Of a stretch of DNA of 64,000 nucleotides, positions 1-7,926 are shown piece after piece. Position 1 is the first letter of the stretch. Each line of letters begins with the position of its first letter. The DNA is from Bradyrhizobium sp. C9 (GTDB taxonomy: Bacteria; Pseudomonadota; Alphaproteobacteria; Rhizobiales; Xanthobacteraceae): positions 124,001-188,000 of the forward strand of contig NZ_NWTG01000003.1 in NCBI RefSeq assembly GCF_002532045.1, in the 5' to 3' direction. The notes beneath the pieces were generated by a model that made no database searches, was not told the origin of the DNA, and worked only from the letters and a program-made list of their open reading frames with translations. The translations under genes and the position numbers were made by a program.

Positions 1-123
1 AGGTTGATCATGGCTTATCCTTCATCTGCTTAGGACTGCGTGCTCTTGGCAAGTCATGTGCCAGCGCGCAGACATTTGATGATGCTTGCCTTTTCGGGCC
101 ACGCCTGTTGACTTTGGTACTCG

Positions 124-139
124 TGTCGAATTTCGGACA
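124..139 (+). promoter_or_regulatory. NifA upstream activator site
   Basis: Exact TGT-N10-ACA match (TGTCGAATTTCGGACA). It lies 75 bp upstream of the -24/-12 element at 214-229, a usual distance for NifA. A single match to this motif is weak alone (about 16 expected by chance in 64 kb); the pairing with a well-placed sigma-54 element makes it credible. Confidence 0.72.
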
Positions 140-213
140 AGGCTGCTTCAGGCTGTCGGTGCCCATTTCACGCCTTTTCCTTCCCGGCTATGCCGCAGAC
201 CGCTGCACATGGG

Positions 214-229
214 CGGCAAGCAATTTGCA
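214..229 (+). promoter_or_regulatory. sigma-54 (-24/-12) promoter of the 196-residue gene
   Basis: CGGCAAGCAATTTGCA has GG and GC separated by exactly 10 bases and matches TGGCACG-N4-TTGCW at most positions. It ends about 58 bp before the start codon at 288. Together with the activator site at 124-139 it predicts NifA-dependent expression. Confidence 0.72.
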
Positions 230-287
230 TTGCATCTCGCACCGACGCCGAAGCGTTGGTGAAACGCTTAGATCGAGGAACGTTCTA

Positions 288-878
288 ATGACTGCAATCG
301 AGAACACCGCACTCGGCAGACTTGAGAAGGAGGGTCGCCTGCTCAATGCCGTATTCAAAGGCGGGACCATTAAGCCTGGGCGGTTCGGCTTTCGCGGTGA
401 CGTCGCACTGAAATTCCAAACCCAGGTCGCGGACGAGAAGCGGCCGCCGGACTATTCGATCGAACAAGTTTTGACCATCGCCCATGATGGAGAGCGAACC
501 ATTCCGGTGCTAGCCGGCTATCTGCATTCCTTCGCCTATCTTGCCGACGTTGCAGGCGTGCTGGACGGCGCGTTAAGCCCCGACGGCAGCTACTTCATGT
601 TCTGCAACAACATAGATCTGCTGGCGAAATACCGAGTCAGGCTTGGCGATGCCACTTTCCACGTCCTTCCGTGCGACGAGTCCACAGTTTGGAAGGAGAT
701 GATGGACCTGGTCGGAATCAACAAGGACGACATCAAGAAGCTCGATTCAGGTGGCAAGCTGGATTACCTGCTCGATGCGGCAAAGAATCTGGATCTGTCC
801 TGTGATGAGATCTCGTACGAAGATGGGCTGAAGAGGATGGAACCCGTGAAGAATCGAAACGAAAATCGGCCGGTCTGA
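288..878 (+). CDS. Unrecognised 196-residue protein, predicted NifA regulon
   Basis: I do not recognise a family. The frame is open from 108, but the ATG at 288 is chosen because GAGGAA sits 7 bases before it and the sigma-54 promoter lies between the two candidates. The protein is soluble-looking: no signal peptide, no membrane segment, and three scattered cysteines (in MFCNN, LPCDE and LSCDE) not arranged as a cluster ligand. The N-terminal part is basic with a FGFRGDVALKFQ stretch; the C-terminal 90 residues are acidic and look helical (DLVGINKDDIKKLD). The next gene, a Rieske ferredoxin, is convergent and only 9 bp away. The promoter suggests a role under nitrogen-fixing, low-oxygen conditions. 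Coding assignment is likely; function unknown. Confidence 0.75.
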   Translation: MTAIENTALGRLEKEGRLLNAVFKGGTIKPGRFGFRGDVALKFQTQVADEKRPPDYSIEQVLTIAHDGERTIPVLAGYLHSFAYLADVAGVLDGALSPDGSYFMFCNNIDLLAKYRVRLGDATFHVLPCDESTVWKEMMDLVGINKDDIKKLDSGGKLDYLLDAAKNLDLSCDEISYEDGLKRMEPVKNRNENRPV

Positions 879-887
879 GCGCTGGCT

Positions 888-1283
888 TCATTCATCAAAA
901 GGCGTATCGTCTTCGACAAGACGCACGCCGACGACACAGATATCACCATCCAGAACTGTCAAGGCGATCGGCGTGAGCGCTCTGCCCTTGCACGGACCTT
1001 CGACGCACCGGCCAGTGCCAAGTTCGAAGGTCGATCCGTGTTTACCGCACATCAGCCGGACGCCGTATGGATCGAGGAACTCGTTCCGCTCCCAGTCCAA
1101 ATTAACGCCGTTGTGCGGGCATCTATTGAGATAACCGAGCACCGTCTTGCCCCAGCGCACCACAACGATAGACCACGGCCGCTGATTGCCGTCGTGATCG
1201 ACGATCATAAGACGGAATCCCATGGCCCGGCGGCTTGGAATGTCGCTAAGACCGCAAATCGCGTAAATGGCGTCTGACTGCAT
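888..1283 (-). CDS. Rieske-type [2Fe-2S] ferredoxin
   Basis: A 131-residue single-domain protein with both halves of the Rieske ligand set: CPHNG near residue 55 (C-x-H) and CGKHG near residue 80 (C-x2-H), the spacing expected for a two-Cys, two-His [2Fe-2S] cluster. There is no signal peptide or transmembrane anchor, so this is a soluble electron carrier and not a bc1 subunit. Small Rieske ferredoxins of this type serve ring-hydroxylating dioxygenases and some nitrite reductases, but no partner oxygenase is adjacent. Its place beside nif genes suggests electron supply or redox sensing in symbiosis; that is inference. Start chosen at the first ATG; a shorter start at MGFRLM is possible. Confidence 0.85.
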   Translation of the reverse strand: MQSDAIYAICGLSDIPSRRAMGFRLMIVDHDGNQRPWSIVVVRWGKTVLGYLNRCPHNGVNLDWERNEFLDPYGVRLMCGKHGSTFELGTGRCVEGPCKGRALTPIALTVLDGDICVVGVRLVEDDTPFDE

Positions 1284-1932
1284 TCATTGCTCGTCGAATA
1301 CGACGACACGCTTCATATCACCTGTGTCAACAATGCGACAACCGTAGGAGCTCGCCAGATTGGCTCCGCATTGTAGCACTCGAGACGTAAAAGCTCGCCT
1401 GTACAACAACTCACTCGCGTTGGTGCATGATGAGACGAATCCCGCGCAAGCATTGATCTTCTAGCCTTTCGAAGGTTCCGCTTTCGTCCACAGTCAGGCG
1501 AGTCGCATCGCACTGCGGAATGGTGTGGCTGTCTACGGTATGTGACGAAGCACACCGTCTCTTTGTATTCTCGATCTTCGCATGTGCATAGATGTGCTTG
1601 CGTTTGCGGGCCTGCGCAGCTTGACTGATGAGAATGATGCATTTCAACCAAGACTGGCGAAAATGCAGGGACTGCTGAATGCTCCGCAGACGCCGCATTG
1701 ACCGCCAGCTAACAACGCCGCACGCGTCGTTGCTGCAGTCGATCTAATAGCTCGCAGCGAGGCACGCCTTAAAGTCGGCGTGCCCGCTGTTGGCGGTAAC
1801 CGCGGTCACCGCCAAAATCATCCTTGGGCGCACACCGGGAGCGTGCGCCTCATCAGGCCATAGCCTTCGCTGGCGCGCGCAATCCACGAAACGCCAGCCA
1901 TTTCCTGCCGGCTCCCGCGACTTACAGCTGCT
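1284..1932. other. Gene-free stretch between Rieske ferredoxin and nopP-like genes
   Basis: Short open frames here lack family resemblance, plausible ribosome sites and consistent codon use. Two tandem perfect hairpins (annotated separately) lie in its right part. I see no RNA gene. Confidence 0.5.
1761..1815. repeat. Two tandem stem-loops
   Basis: GGCACGCC-N8-GGCGTGCC at 1761-1784 and TTGGCGGT-N10-ACCGCCAA at 1790-1815, each a perfect 8-bp stem, separated by 5 bases. They lie about 120 bp past the stop of the nopP-like gene. Neither is followed by a T-run on either strand, so this is not a standard intrinsic terminator; it may end or protect the effector transcript. Confidence 0.55.
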
Positions 1933-2784
1933 CTACTCTGTGTGCATCCCCGCAAGGGCGCGCTCCAAGTAGTAGTATGCTGTCGATTCATCTTCGTCAG
2001 AAGAGTCACACTGGCGAGGCGCTTGGGTAGCGCTATCACCATCCCCTGCCTTGGCGAGGTACTTTGTAGGCCTGCCTACTCGCTGCCACTCGTCGTTCTC
2101 ATTCTTGGTCCACACTTCCGGATGCTGGTGAGGATCAAGCACCCAGTGGTTTCGCCCCACGTGAACAAAACCCATTTCCACCAGGCGGGGTTCCATCCCG
2201 CCTAAGGCTGGTTTTGACAAGATCAGCGGCTCAGCGCCGTTGCGCGCATCAATTCTCAGTTGATGTTCCAGCAGAATATCGCCCGCATTCTCGACCAGGG
2301 GATGTGTCACCCGAAGGTCTACCACAGACGTCAGATCGTTGCGGCCAAACTGGTTCCGGAAGGCGTCTCCTTTGATCCGAACCGGACCTCCCACTCTTAA
2401 GAGGCCGACCGTTTCGTCACCCAATTTATAGCTGAAAAATTTCGCTGGCCTGGACAGATCATCGTAGGTGTGGAGATAGCTTCCAGCGACCGTTGCTGCG
2501 CGCTCAGCTTTCTTGGATACGAAATCCGAGTACTCTTCCCGGCTACTTGCGATGCTCTGGATATCAGAACCCAGAAATCTCCACAGTCCGTCATTGAAGG
2601 AAGAGCGATCGATCTCGGAAATGGGCGGATTGGATTCCAGAGAGTATCGCGCCGGCGACGCCCCACTTGAACCGACGCCTGCAACCATTTCCGCAAAATG
2701 CGAGCTGTCCCCCGCCTCTCCCGCTTCATCAGCTTGGCTGGCGCCTGTGGACGGGCTCGATGAGCCAACGATTCTGCCATACAT
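1933..2784 (-). CDS. nopP: Putative type III secreted effector, NopP-like
   Basis: 283 residues. The first 50 are Ser/Gly/Ala-rich and polar (GSSSPSTGASQ), typical of a type III secretion signal and not of a Sec signal. The rest is a single soluble domain (LWRFLGSDIQSIASSREEY, later LSKPALGGMEPRLVEMGFVH) with an acidic tail. Length, the MYGRI start and the position just past the nifX-fdxB genes fit rhizobial NopP, a phosphorylated effector that decides host range on some legumes. The start has AGGAGAG a few bases upstream. A tts box about 70 bp before the start supports control by TtsI. The NopP name rests on remembered resemblance; the effector class is firmer than the name. Confidence 0.72.
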   Translation of the reverse strand: MYGRIVGSSSPSTGASQADEAGEAGDSSHFAEMVAGVGSSGASPARYSLESNPPISEIDRSSFNDGLWRFLGSDIQSIASSREEYSDFVSKKAERAATVAGSYLHTYDDLSRPAKFFSYKLGDETVGLLRVGGPVRIKGDAFRNQFGRNDLTSVVDLRVTHPLVENAGDILLEHQLRIDARNGAEPLILSKPALGGMEPRLVEMGFVHVGRNHWVLDPHQHPEVWTKNENDEWQRVGRPTKYLAKAGDGDSATQAPRQCDSSDEDESTAYYYLERALAGMHTE

Positions 2785-2851
2785 CAGATCGCTCTCCTAT
2801 CGGCAAATTTGCACGCTGTTGAGCTCGTGCCGCGCAAGCTCTGCCGACTAG

Positions 2852-2881
2852 AATACACAGCCTAGCTTACCGCAAGCTGAC
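2852..2881 (-). promoter_or_regulatory. tts box (TtsI-binding promoter element)
   Basis: Read on the minus strand, the element starts GTCAGCTTGCGGTAAGCTAG, close to the rhizobial tts-box pattern GTCAGCTT-x-TCG-x-AAGCT. It lies about 70 bp before the NopP-like start, the usual arrangement for flavonoid/NodD/TtsI-induced effector genes. Confidence 0.75.
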
Positions 2882-3382
2882 CCAGATAGCGCAAAGCCTC
2901 TGTCCGCCTCGCACGCTACGACCAGGCGCTCCGCGCGCATTCGCGCCGCACGCGCTACTCATCGAATTGCATTCGGTGAGTGCACATTACGTCACATTGA
3001 CGATGGTCCATCCCTCAAGGACTGGCCACTCATCGCCACACGCACGATCGCCTTTCATTAGAGCACTTGCAGGCTGGGGGTTTGATCAGATACTTGAACA
3101 AATGCACACGTCTATCGAGGACCGGCCCGCCCTTACGCTCTCGTTTTCCAGTTCTGTGCGTTTTAGTCGTGTGCTGCCGATATCGACCATTTCGTGACGC
3201 GCTGTTGCGCTGTCCCCGCCGTTCGGTGCAGCGGCATCGTCGGGCCGCGGCAGGTCGTCTAGACCATCGAGACTATCAGCGCAGGCCGGCCTGATCTTCA
3301 CGCCCGTGTTGCACGCGACCAGCAATGGCTCTCGCCCGCTACATGCCGCACGCCTGCCGTAGGGACAGACCCGGCCTTCGGC
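2882..3382. other. Gene-free stretch between nopP-like gene and fdxB
   Basis: Open frames on both strands are short and without recognisable domains. No further promoter motif or terminator was found. This is the boundary between the nif operon tail and the effector unit, which are read in the same direction. Confidence 0.45.
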
Positions 3383-3682
3383 TTACGCAGCTTCGGTTGC
3401 GGCTGATCCGTGGGTCTGACAACTGGCCGGGCAAACTCTGGCGCAGGCTCCGCAGCCGATGCAGGCGCCCTGATCATTCAAAACCATGATCTTCTTTTCA
3501 ATTTCATCGTCATCGTCATTGTCGAGGTCGACAAGTTCGCCACTTTCGTTGATCCCCCTCAACGTCATGACATCTCGACCGCACACCTTGAAACACCGGC
3601 CACAGCCGATGCACTTGTTGGCATCTATCGAAATCAAGTAGTCCGGCGTCCAGTCGCGGCCATCACGCGTTGCAAATGACAT
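3383..3682 (-). CDS. fdxB: Nif-specific ferredoxin III, 2[4Fe-4S]
   Basis: 99 residues with two ferredoxin cysteine motifs, CIGCGRCFKVC near residues 24-34 and CIGCGACARVCP near residues 74-85, separated by an acidic insert (DLDNDDDDEIEKK) that is typical of the nif-linked ferredoxin III family. Such proteins ligate two [4Fe-4S] clusters and are thought to pass electrons during cofactor assembly or to nitrogenase. It is the last gene of the nif operon, 13 bp after the DUF683 gene, in the common order nifX-DUF269-DUF683-fdxB. Cytoplasmic. Confidence 0.93.
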   Translation of the reverse strand: MSFATRDGRDWTPDYLISIDANKCIGCGRCFKVCGRDVMTLRGINESGELVDLDNDDDDEIEKKIMVLNDQGACIGCGACARVCPASCQTHGSAATEAA

Positions 3683-3695
3683 GAATCGGCCTCCT

Positions 3696-3896
3696 CTAAT
3701 TAACTTCCAGCGCCTTCAAATCATGGCTCTTGCGTTCGAGTTCGGCATAGGCATCATGCGCCTTCTGCGCCACCACCATGATCGATGTCCAGTTGATGGG
3801 AAGTTCTTCCGAGAGGTCGTGCAGATCCATTTTGGCTTGGAGCGCTTTGGCCGAAAGTTTCTTTAGCTCCGCCTTCAGTAGTTCACGATCGCTCAT
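3696..3896 (-). CDS. DUF683 / CCE_0567-family nif-associated protein
   Basis: 66 residues, mostly helical, with an N-terminal helix rich in Lys/Leu (LLKAELKKLSAKALQAKMD) and a second helix (VVAQKAHDAYAELERK). It matches the small CCE_0567-type metalloprotein that accompanies nifX and DUF269 in many nif operons; the family forms a helical hairpin that can bind metal. The ATG at 3896 is preferred over an upstream TTG because GAGGG lies 5 bases before it, overlapping the stop of the DUF269 gene, so translation is probably coupled. Exact role in FeMo-cofactor assembly unknown. Confidence 0.85.
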   Translation of the reverse strand: MSDRELLKAELKKLSAKALQAKMDLHDLSEELPINWTSIMVVAQKAHDAYAELERKSHDLKALEVN

Positions 3897-3904
3897 GAAT
3901 GCCC

Positions 3905-4375
3905 TCAATAGTTTGCCACGTCCGGAAATTTCCGAATCAAGTCAATTCCGGCCCCGACATATTTGTCACCCTCCTGCGCGAGCTTTGCGAGGTTATCGAA
4001 GCCGAAGCGATGCATATCGCGCAGCTGCCTGTTCACGGCGATCAGCCGCCCCCCGATCAGCACCATGCGGCCAAAACCTTCATGGTGCATCTTCAGCATC
4101 GGCTGGATCATCACGCCGGTAGCTCTCTCGATCGAGAGTGCGACTGCATTGAAGAACAGCTCCAGCCGCCACAGCGTGTCGGGATCAGGATCGCCGACAA
4201 TCGGCAGTGCCCGTCGCTTCTCCTTGTCCAAGATATAGGGTTCAAGCAGCTCGAAATCGCTCTTGGCCTCCCAGGCTCCGTTGGTATCCTGAGCACGCCA
4301 TATCTTGACCAGTTCCTTGAGGAACGGGGAATCGAGGGCGTCGCCCTGCTGCGCCATTTCTGTGGCCTCGGTCAT
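3905..4375 (-). CDS. NifX-associated protein, DUF269
   Basis: 156 residues. The sequence carries the family's hallmark segments [19 protein letters not shown] near the start, [18 protein letters not shown] in the middle and [20 protein letters not shown] near residue 110. It lies 6 bp after nifX and in front of the DUF683 gene. DUF269 proteins follow nifX in most alphaproteobacterial nif operons and are presumed to help FeMo-cofactor assembly, but their biochemical role is not settled. No membrane segment or cysteine motif is visible. Confidence 0.92.
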   Translation of the reverse strand: MTEATEMAQQGDALDSPFLKELVKIWRAQDTNGAWEAKSDFELLEPYILDKEKRRALPIVGDPDPDTLWRLELFFNAVALSIERATGVMIQPMLKMHHEGFGRMVLIGGRLIAVNRQLRDMHRFGFDNLAKLAQEGDKYVGAGIDLIRKFPDVANY

Positions 4376-4381
4376 CTCACC

Positions 4382-4777
4382 TCATTCGTCGAACTCGAAT
4401 GTGCGCCGTTGGTCCTTCGCCAAGGCCTTGCGTAGCCACGGCGGCGGCGTGCCCTTCAATACGCGCTCGAGCTTTTCGAGCAGCGCCAGGATGTTCTCTG
4501 GCTTATTCACCTTGATAGGATGGATGTTGTTGGCCACCACCCGCGCAGCACCGGCACCGCCGATGGCGGCAACATACAGGATTGCACAATCCTTGATTGC
4601 CTCGATCTTCGGCGCCAGCTTATCGTCGTCACCGTCTTCCTTGAGATCTCCCTCGAACTCAACCGCTTTGAGAAACACGTGCCCGTTTGGCGCGACATCG
4701 TAGATAGCGATATTCTTTGCCCACCCAAAATGGGCATCGACGCGTCTTAGGTCTTGCGTGGCGAATGCGACCTTCAT
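4382..4777 (-). CDS. nifX: Nitrogenase cofactor carrier NifX
   Basis: 131 residues; starts MKVAFATQDLRRVDAHFGWA, the NifX/NafY-type cofactor-binding fold, with the family motif AAIGGAGAARVVANN near residue 80. NifX binds the FeMo-cofactor precursor (NifB-co/VK-cluster) between NifB, NifEN and apo-nitrogenase. Its ATG overlaps the nifN stop as ATGA, so the two are translationally coupled. The C-terminal region is basic then acidic (RKALAKDQRRTFEFDE). Confidence 0.94.
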   Translation of the reverse strand: MKVAFATQDLRRVDAHFGWAKNIAIYDVAPNGHVFLKAVEFEGDLKEDGDDDKLAPKIEAIKDCAILYVAAIGGAGAARVVANNIHPIKVNKPENILALLEKLERVLKGTPPPWLRKALAKDQRRTFEFDE

Positions 4778-6174
4778 GCAGTCGACCTCTCAGCTGCGCT
4801 GCGGTGGCCCGACGTTAGCGGCAGTGCCGCCAAAGGCCTCCATCTATCGGGCGTCGGCTGATGATTCTCCTCGCGGTCCGCGATCACAAGATTGGCGATA
4901 TCAAAGATCAGAGCGCGCGTACCACGATAACCGACGGATAGCTGGTGCCCTGCACCAAGCCGATCGAACATCGGAAAACCGGCTCGATAGAACGGGATTT
5001 TCAGCCGAGCCGCCGCTTGCCTGCCATGCGAATGCGTGATCAGCAGGTCGCAATGCTTTGTTCTGGCTAGCTCTTCCAGATCCTCAAGATCGCCGATCAG
5101 CACCTCCTTGGTCTTGATCCGCTCGATCACCGCCGACTGCGTGGTCGTCACCGCCGCGCTCACCTGCGCGCCCATCTCGTGCAGCATACTGGACAGGTCG
5201 AACAGCAGGTCTGGCTCGGCCGCGATTGCAAGTTTGCGACCACCAATATGGAAGTGCGCGTCCAGCATTGCGTCGGTGAGCTGGCCGCGCTGGCGCCGAT
5301 ATTTCGATGGCACGGGGCGGCCGCTGATCTCGCTCAGAAAAGTCACGAATTCGTCGTTCGGACCGAGACCGCATAACCGTTCGAACAGGCGAAATGGCAC
5401 GCCGGTCCTGGCCTGCATGACCTCTGCTGCTCGCCGCATCTGCCCGCCTATCGCGATAGTCCACCCTGCGCGGCCCATGCTCGCGATTTCGTCCACGCCG
5501 ATGCCGCCGATGGTCGTTGGGGTAAAGTCATCAGGGATATGCCCGTCGAGCGACCCCGCCAGATCAGGCAGGAAGGACGGCCGCAACCCAAAATCCTCCA
5601 GGATGGCACGAAGTTCATCAAGATCACCCGGCGTGAGGTGGCATCCTGGAAGAACATTCACCCTCGATGGATCGCGCAGGCCATTGACGTTTGGCCCTTC
5701 CACCAGCAACTCCACAATGCTCGCCACGGCCTTCTCCCAGCCGTCCTGGAACGCCCCCTTGAAATCAGGCGTCGAGACATAAACCAGCGGTAATTTCGCA
5801 AGCTGCGGATGCTTGTCCCGGATCAGCTTGAGGTAGGCATCGACATCGTCTCCATTGGTCTCGGTGACACCGGTCGAGCAGATTCCGATGATCTTTGGCT
5901 TGGTACGATTGTAGATATTGAGTATCGCCTGCTCGAGATTCTCATAGCCGCCGAGCACGGTCGCGACCTCGCTCATCGCAGTGGTCTGCAGCGGTACAGC
6001 CTCCTTGAAATGCCGCACAAAGAGGGTGAGCCCGAAGGAGGTGCAACCTTGTGAGCCGTGCAAAAGCGGCATCGCCCCGCTTAGCCCCATGAACGCAAAT
6101 GCGCCGCCGATCGGCTGGCTCATCTTCAACGGGTTAACCGCGCATGCTTTTGTCGGCAACGTCGCGATGGCCAT
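4774..6174 (-). CDS. nifN: FeMo-cofactor scaffold subunit NifN
   Basis: 466 residues, homologous to NifK. The N-terminal part shows CAVNPLKMSQPIGGAFAFMG and LLHGSQGCTSFGLTLFVRHF, the cluster-binding cysteines of the NifN family, followed by ICSTGVTETNGDD. NifN pairs with NifE as the alpha2beta2 scaffold on which the FeMo-cofactor is completed with Mo and homocitrate before transfer to NifDK. It follows nifE by 9 bp and overlaps nifX by 4 bp. Normal length; no frameshift or truncation. Confidence 0.96.
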   Translation of the reverse strand: MAIATLPTKACAVNPLKMSQPIGGAFAFMGLSGAMPLLHGSQGCTSFGLTLFVRHFKEAVPLQTTAMSEVATVLGGYENLEQAILNIYNRTKPKIIGICSTGVTETNGDDVDAYLKLIRDKHPQLAKLPLVYVSTPDFKGAFQDGWEKAVASIVELLVEGPNVNGLRDPSRVNVLPGCHLTPGDLDELRAILEDFGLRPSFLPDLAGSLDGHIPDDFTPTTIGGIGVDEIASMGRAGWTIAIGGQMRRAAEVMQARTGVPFRLFERLCGLGPNDEFVTFLSEISGRPVPSKYRRQRGQLTDAMLDAHFHIGGRKLAIAAEPDLLFDLSSMLHEMGAQVSAAVTTTQSAVIERIKTKEVLIGDLEDLEELARTKHCDLLITHSHGRQAAARLKIPFYRAGFPMFDRLGAGHQLSVGYRGTRALIFDIANLVIADREENHQPTPDRWRPLAALPLTSGHRSAAERSTA

Positions 6175-6183
6175 GACACCTTC

Positions 6184-7830
6184 CTATTCGGCGGCCTGCA
6201 GCCCGGCGCGCGGCGCGGACGCCAGGACGTCCTCGATGCGTCGCTTGCAGCAGCCACCGACGGCATTGGTGTGATTTCTGACTGCCTCGACGCTCTTCAG
6301 GCCATGCGCGTAGATCGCATCTTCGATCGTGCCGAGATCGACCGTGTTGCAGGAGCAGATCTTTCTCGCGCGCCGCGCCGCTTCGGCGAGCGCCGGATCG
6401 CGCGCGATCGCCGCCACCGGCGATTGCATATGCACCATCGCCTTGGCCAAAGCCTCCCATGGCGCCGGTCGACGTAGCTGCACCCACATCGGGTTAGAGA
6501 GCGACTTATCGATCTCCTCCACCAGCTTGACCATCCCGACATAGCCCATATAGGCGTGGCAACGCTCCTGGTTGACATCGAGCCAAGGCATCGCCGCCTT
6601 CAATGCAACGAACTGCGATTTGCCGCCCGAGAGCATGATGTCCGCCTTGGCGTCCTTCAGCATTCTGTACATTTCGCGCGGCGTCATATCCTCGATCATG
6701 TGGGCATCTTGCCCCATGAGCAGCTTGATGCGGTCCTTGTCCTCCCTCGTTGACTTCTTCACACTGGTTCCGACCATTTCCAGGCCGGCTTCCTGTAGCG
6801 CCGCAACGACCGACCATGACTTGACGCCGCCGGTAATCAATAAAGCCTTCTTGCCTTTGAATCGTGGCTTGTACGGCTCGATCGCAGCCCACGCTCTCGC
6901 CTCCTCGCGTGCGATCACCGCTTCGGTGCGCCCGAGCAGCTCTTGCGGCGCGCCACGTTCAACCAATAGGCGGGCAATCTGGCGCAGCGAATCGCTCGAA
7001 TCCTGAATACCGTAGAACGACCCTTCGAAGAACGGGATCCCGTAGCGTTCCTCCATCTTGCGTGCGACGTTGACCATGGCCTTCGAGCAAACCAGCATCG
7101 CCGCCCGTGCGCGATGGGATGAAGCGACTTCGCGATATTTGCCATCGCCCGAGATGCAAGACAGAATCCGGATGCCAAGCTCTTCGAACAACGGCTTTAC
7201 CTGCCAGAGTTCTCCCGAGAGATTAAATTCTCCGATCAGGTTGACATCGTACGGTGTGGCGTAGTCCGGCTCCTGCGTTCCGATTACATAGTCGAGCAAG
7301 GCCTCGCCGGCGAGCTTGTTACCGAGGTTCTTGGAACCAACGAACCCCGGCGAATTGATCGGAATCACCGGCTTGCCGAACCTATGAGACGCCGCCTTGC
7401 AGACCGCGTTGATATCGTCGCCGATCATGGCCGGGATGCAGGTCTGATAGACGAATATTGCGGGCGGGTCGTGCTTGTCGATGATCTCTTTAATCGCTCT
7501 GCAGAGCCGCTTCTCGCCCCCAAATACGATATCGGTTTCGTTCATATCGGTTGTGAACGCCGTGCGCCACAGACTAGAGCCGGATGACGCCGCGCCGCGA
7601 TTGTCCCAAGAATTGCCTTCGCATGCGGTCGGACCATGCACGAGGTGAGCGACGTCGGTAAGTGGCTGCAGCGCAATCTTGGCGCCGTCGAAGGCACACC
7701 CGCCCGCAGCGCTGCCCGGCTGCAGTTGCTTGGTGCAACCCTTCTTGCGCTCAGCCTCCGACTTATTGCCATTCTTGGCGCAGCCCGGCTCGCTGAAGAT
7801 ATCCTGGACCGTGGCCGCTAGCGAACTCAT
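6184..7830 (-). CDS. nifE: FeMo-cofactor scaffold subunit NifE
   Basis: 548 residues, homologous to NifD. Conserved pieces include the cysteine in HGPTACEGNSWDNRG, QTCIPAMIGDD and GYVGMVKLVEEID. The open frame extends 29 codons further, but the ATG at 7830 is chosen since MSSLAATVQDIFSEPGCAKN is the usual NifE start and GAGAGGAA lies shortly upstream. The C-terminal tail carries extra cysteines (KICSCNTVDLG, NAVGGCCKRR), a NifE extension also known from other rhizobia that resembles an Fe-S ligand set. It lies between nifK and nifN, 96 bp after nifK. Confidence 0.96.
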   Translation of the reverse strand: MSSLAATVQDIFSEPGCAKNGNKSEAERKKGCTKQLQPGSAAGGCAFDGAKIALQPLTDVAHLVHGPTACEGNSWDNRGAASSGSSLWRTAFTTDMNETDIVFGGEKRLCRAIKEIIDKHDPPAIFVYQTCIPAMIGDDINAVCKAASHRFGKPVIPINSPGFVGSKNLGNKLAGEALLDYVIGTQEPDYATPYDVNLIGEFNLSGELWQVKPLFEELGIRILSCISGDGKYREVASSHRARAAMLVCSKAMVNVARKMEERYGIPFFEGSFYGIQDSSDSLRQIARLLVERGAPQELLGRTEAVIAREEARAWAAIEPYKPRFKGKKALLITGGVKSWSVVAALQEAGLEMVGTSVKKSTREDKDRIKLLMGQDAHMIEDMTPREMYRMLKDAKADIMLSGGKSQFVALKAAMPWLDVNQERCHAYMGYVGMVKLVEEIDKSLSNPMWVQLRRPAPWEALAKAMVHMQSPVAAIARDPALAEAARRARKICSCNTVDLGTIEDAIYAHGLKSVEAVRNHTNAVGGCCKRRIEDVLASAPRAGLQAAE

Positions 7831-7926
7831 CAGTTTATTCCTCTCTGCGAAAGCAACTCTCTGCCGACCATGTTGCACGCGCGCCATCGGCGAGTGTTCC
7901 GGCGATGGCACGCGCACTCTCCGCCA

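Noticed and set aside
1325..1340. TGT-N10-ACA match 42 bp above the Rieske ferredoxin start
   Set aside because: Too close to the gene, and no GG-N10-GC sigma-54 element lies between. Such matches arise about once per 4 kb by chance.
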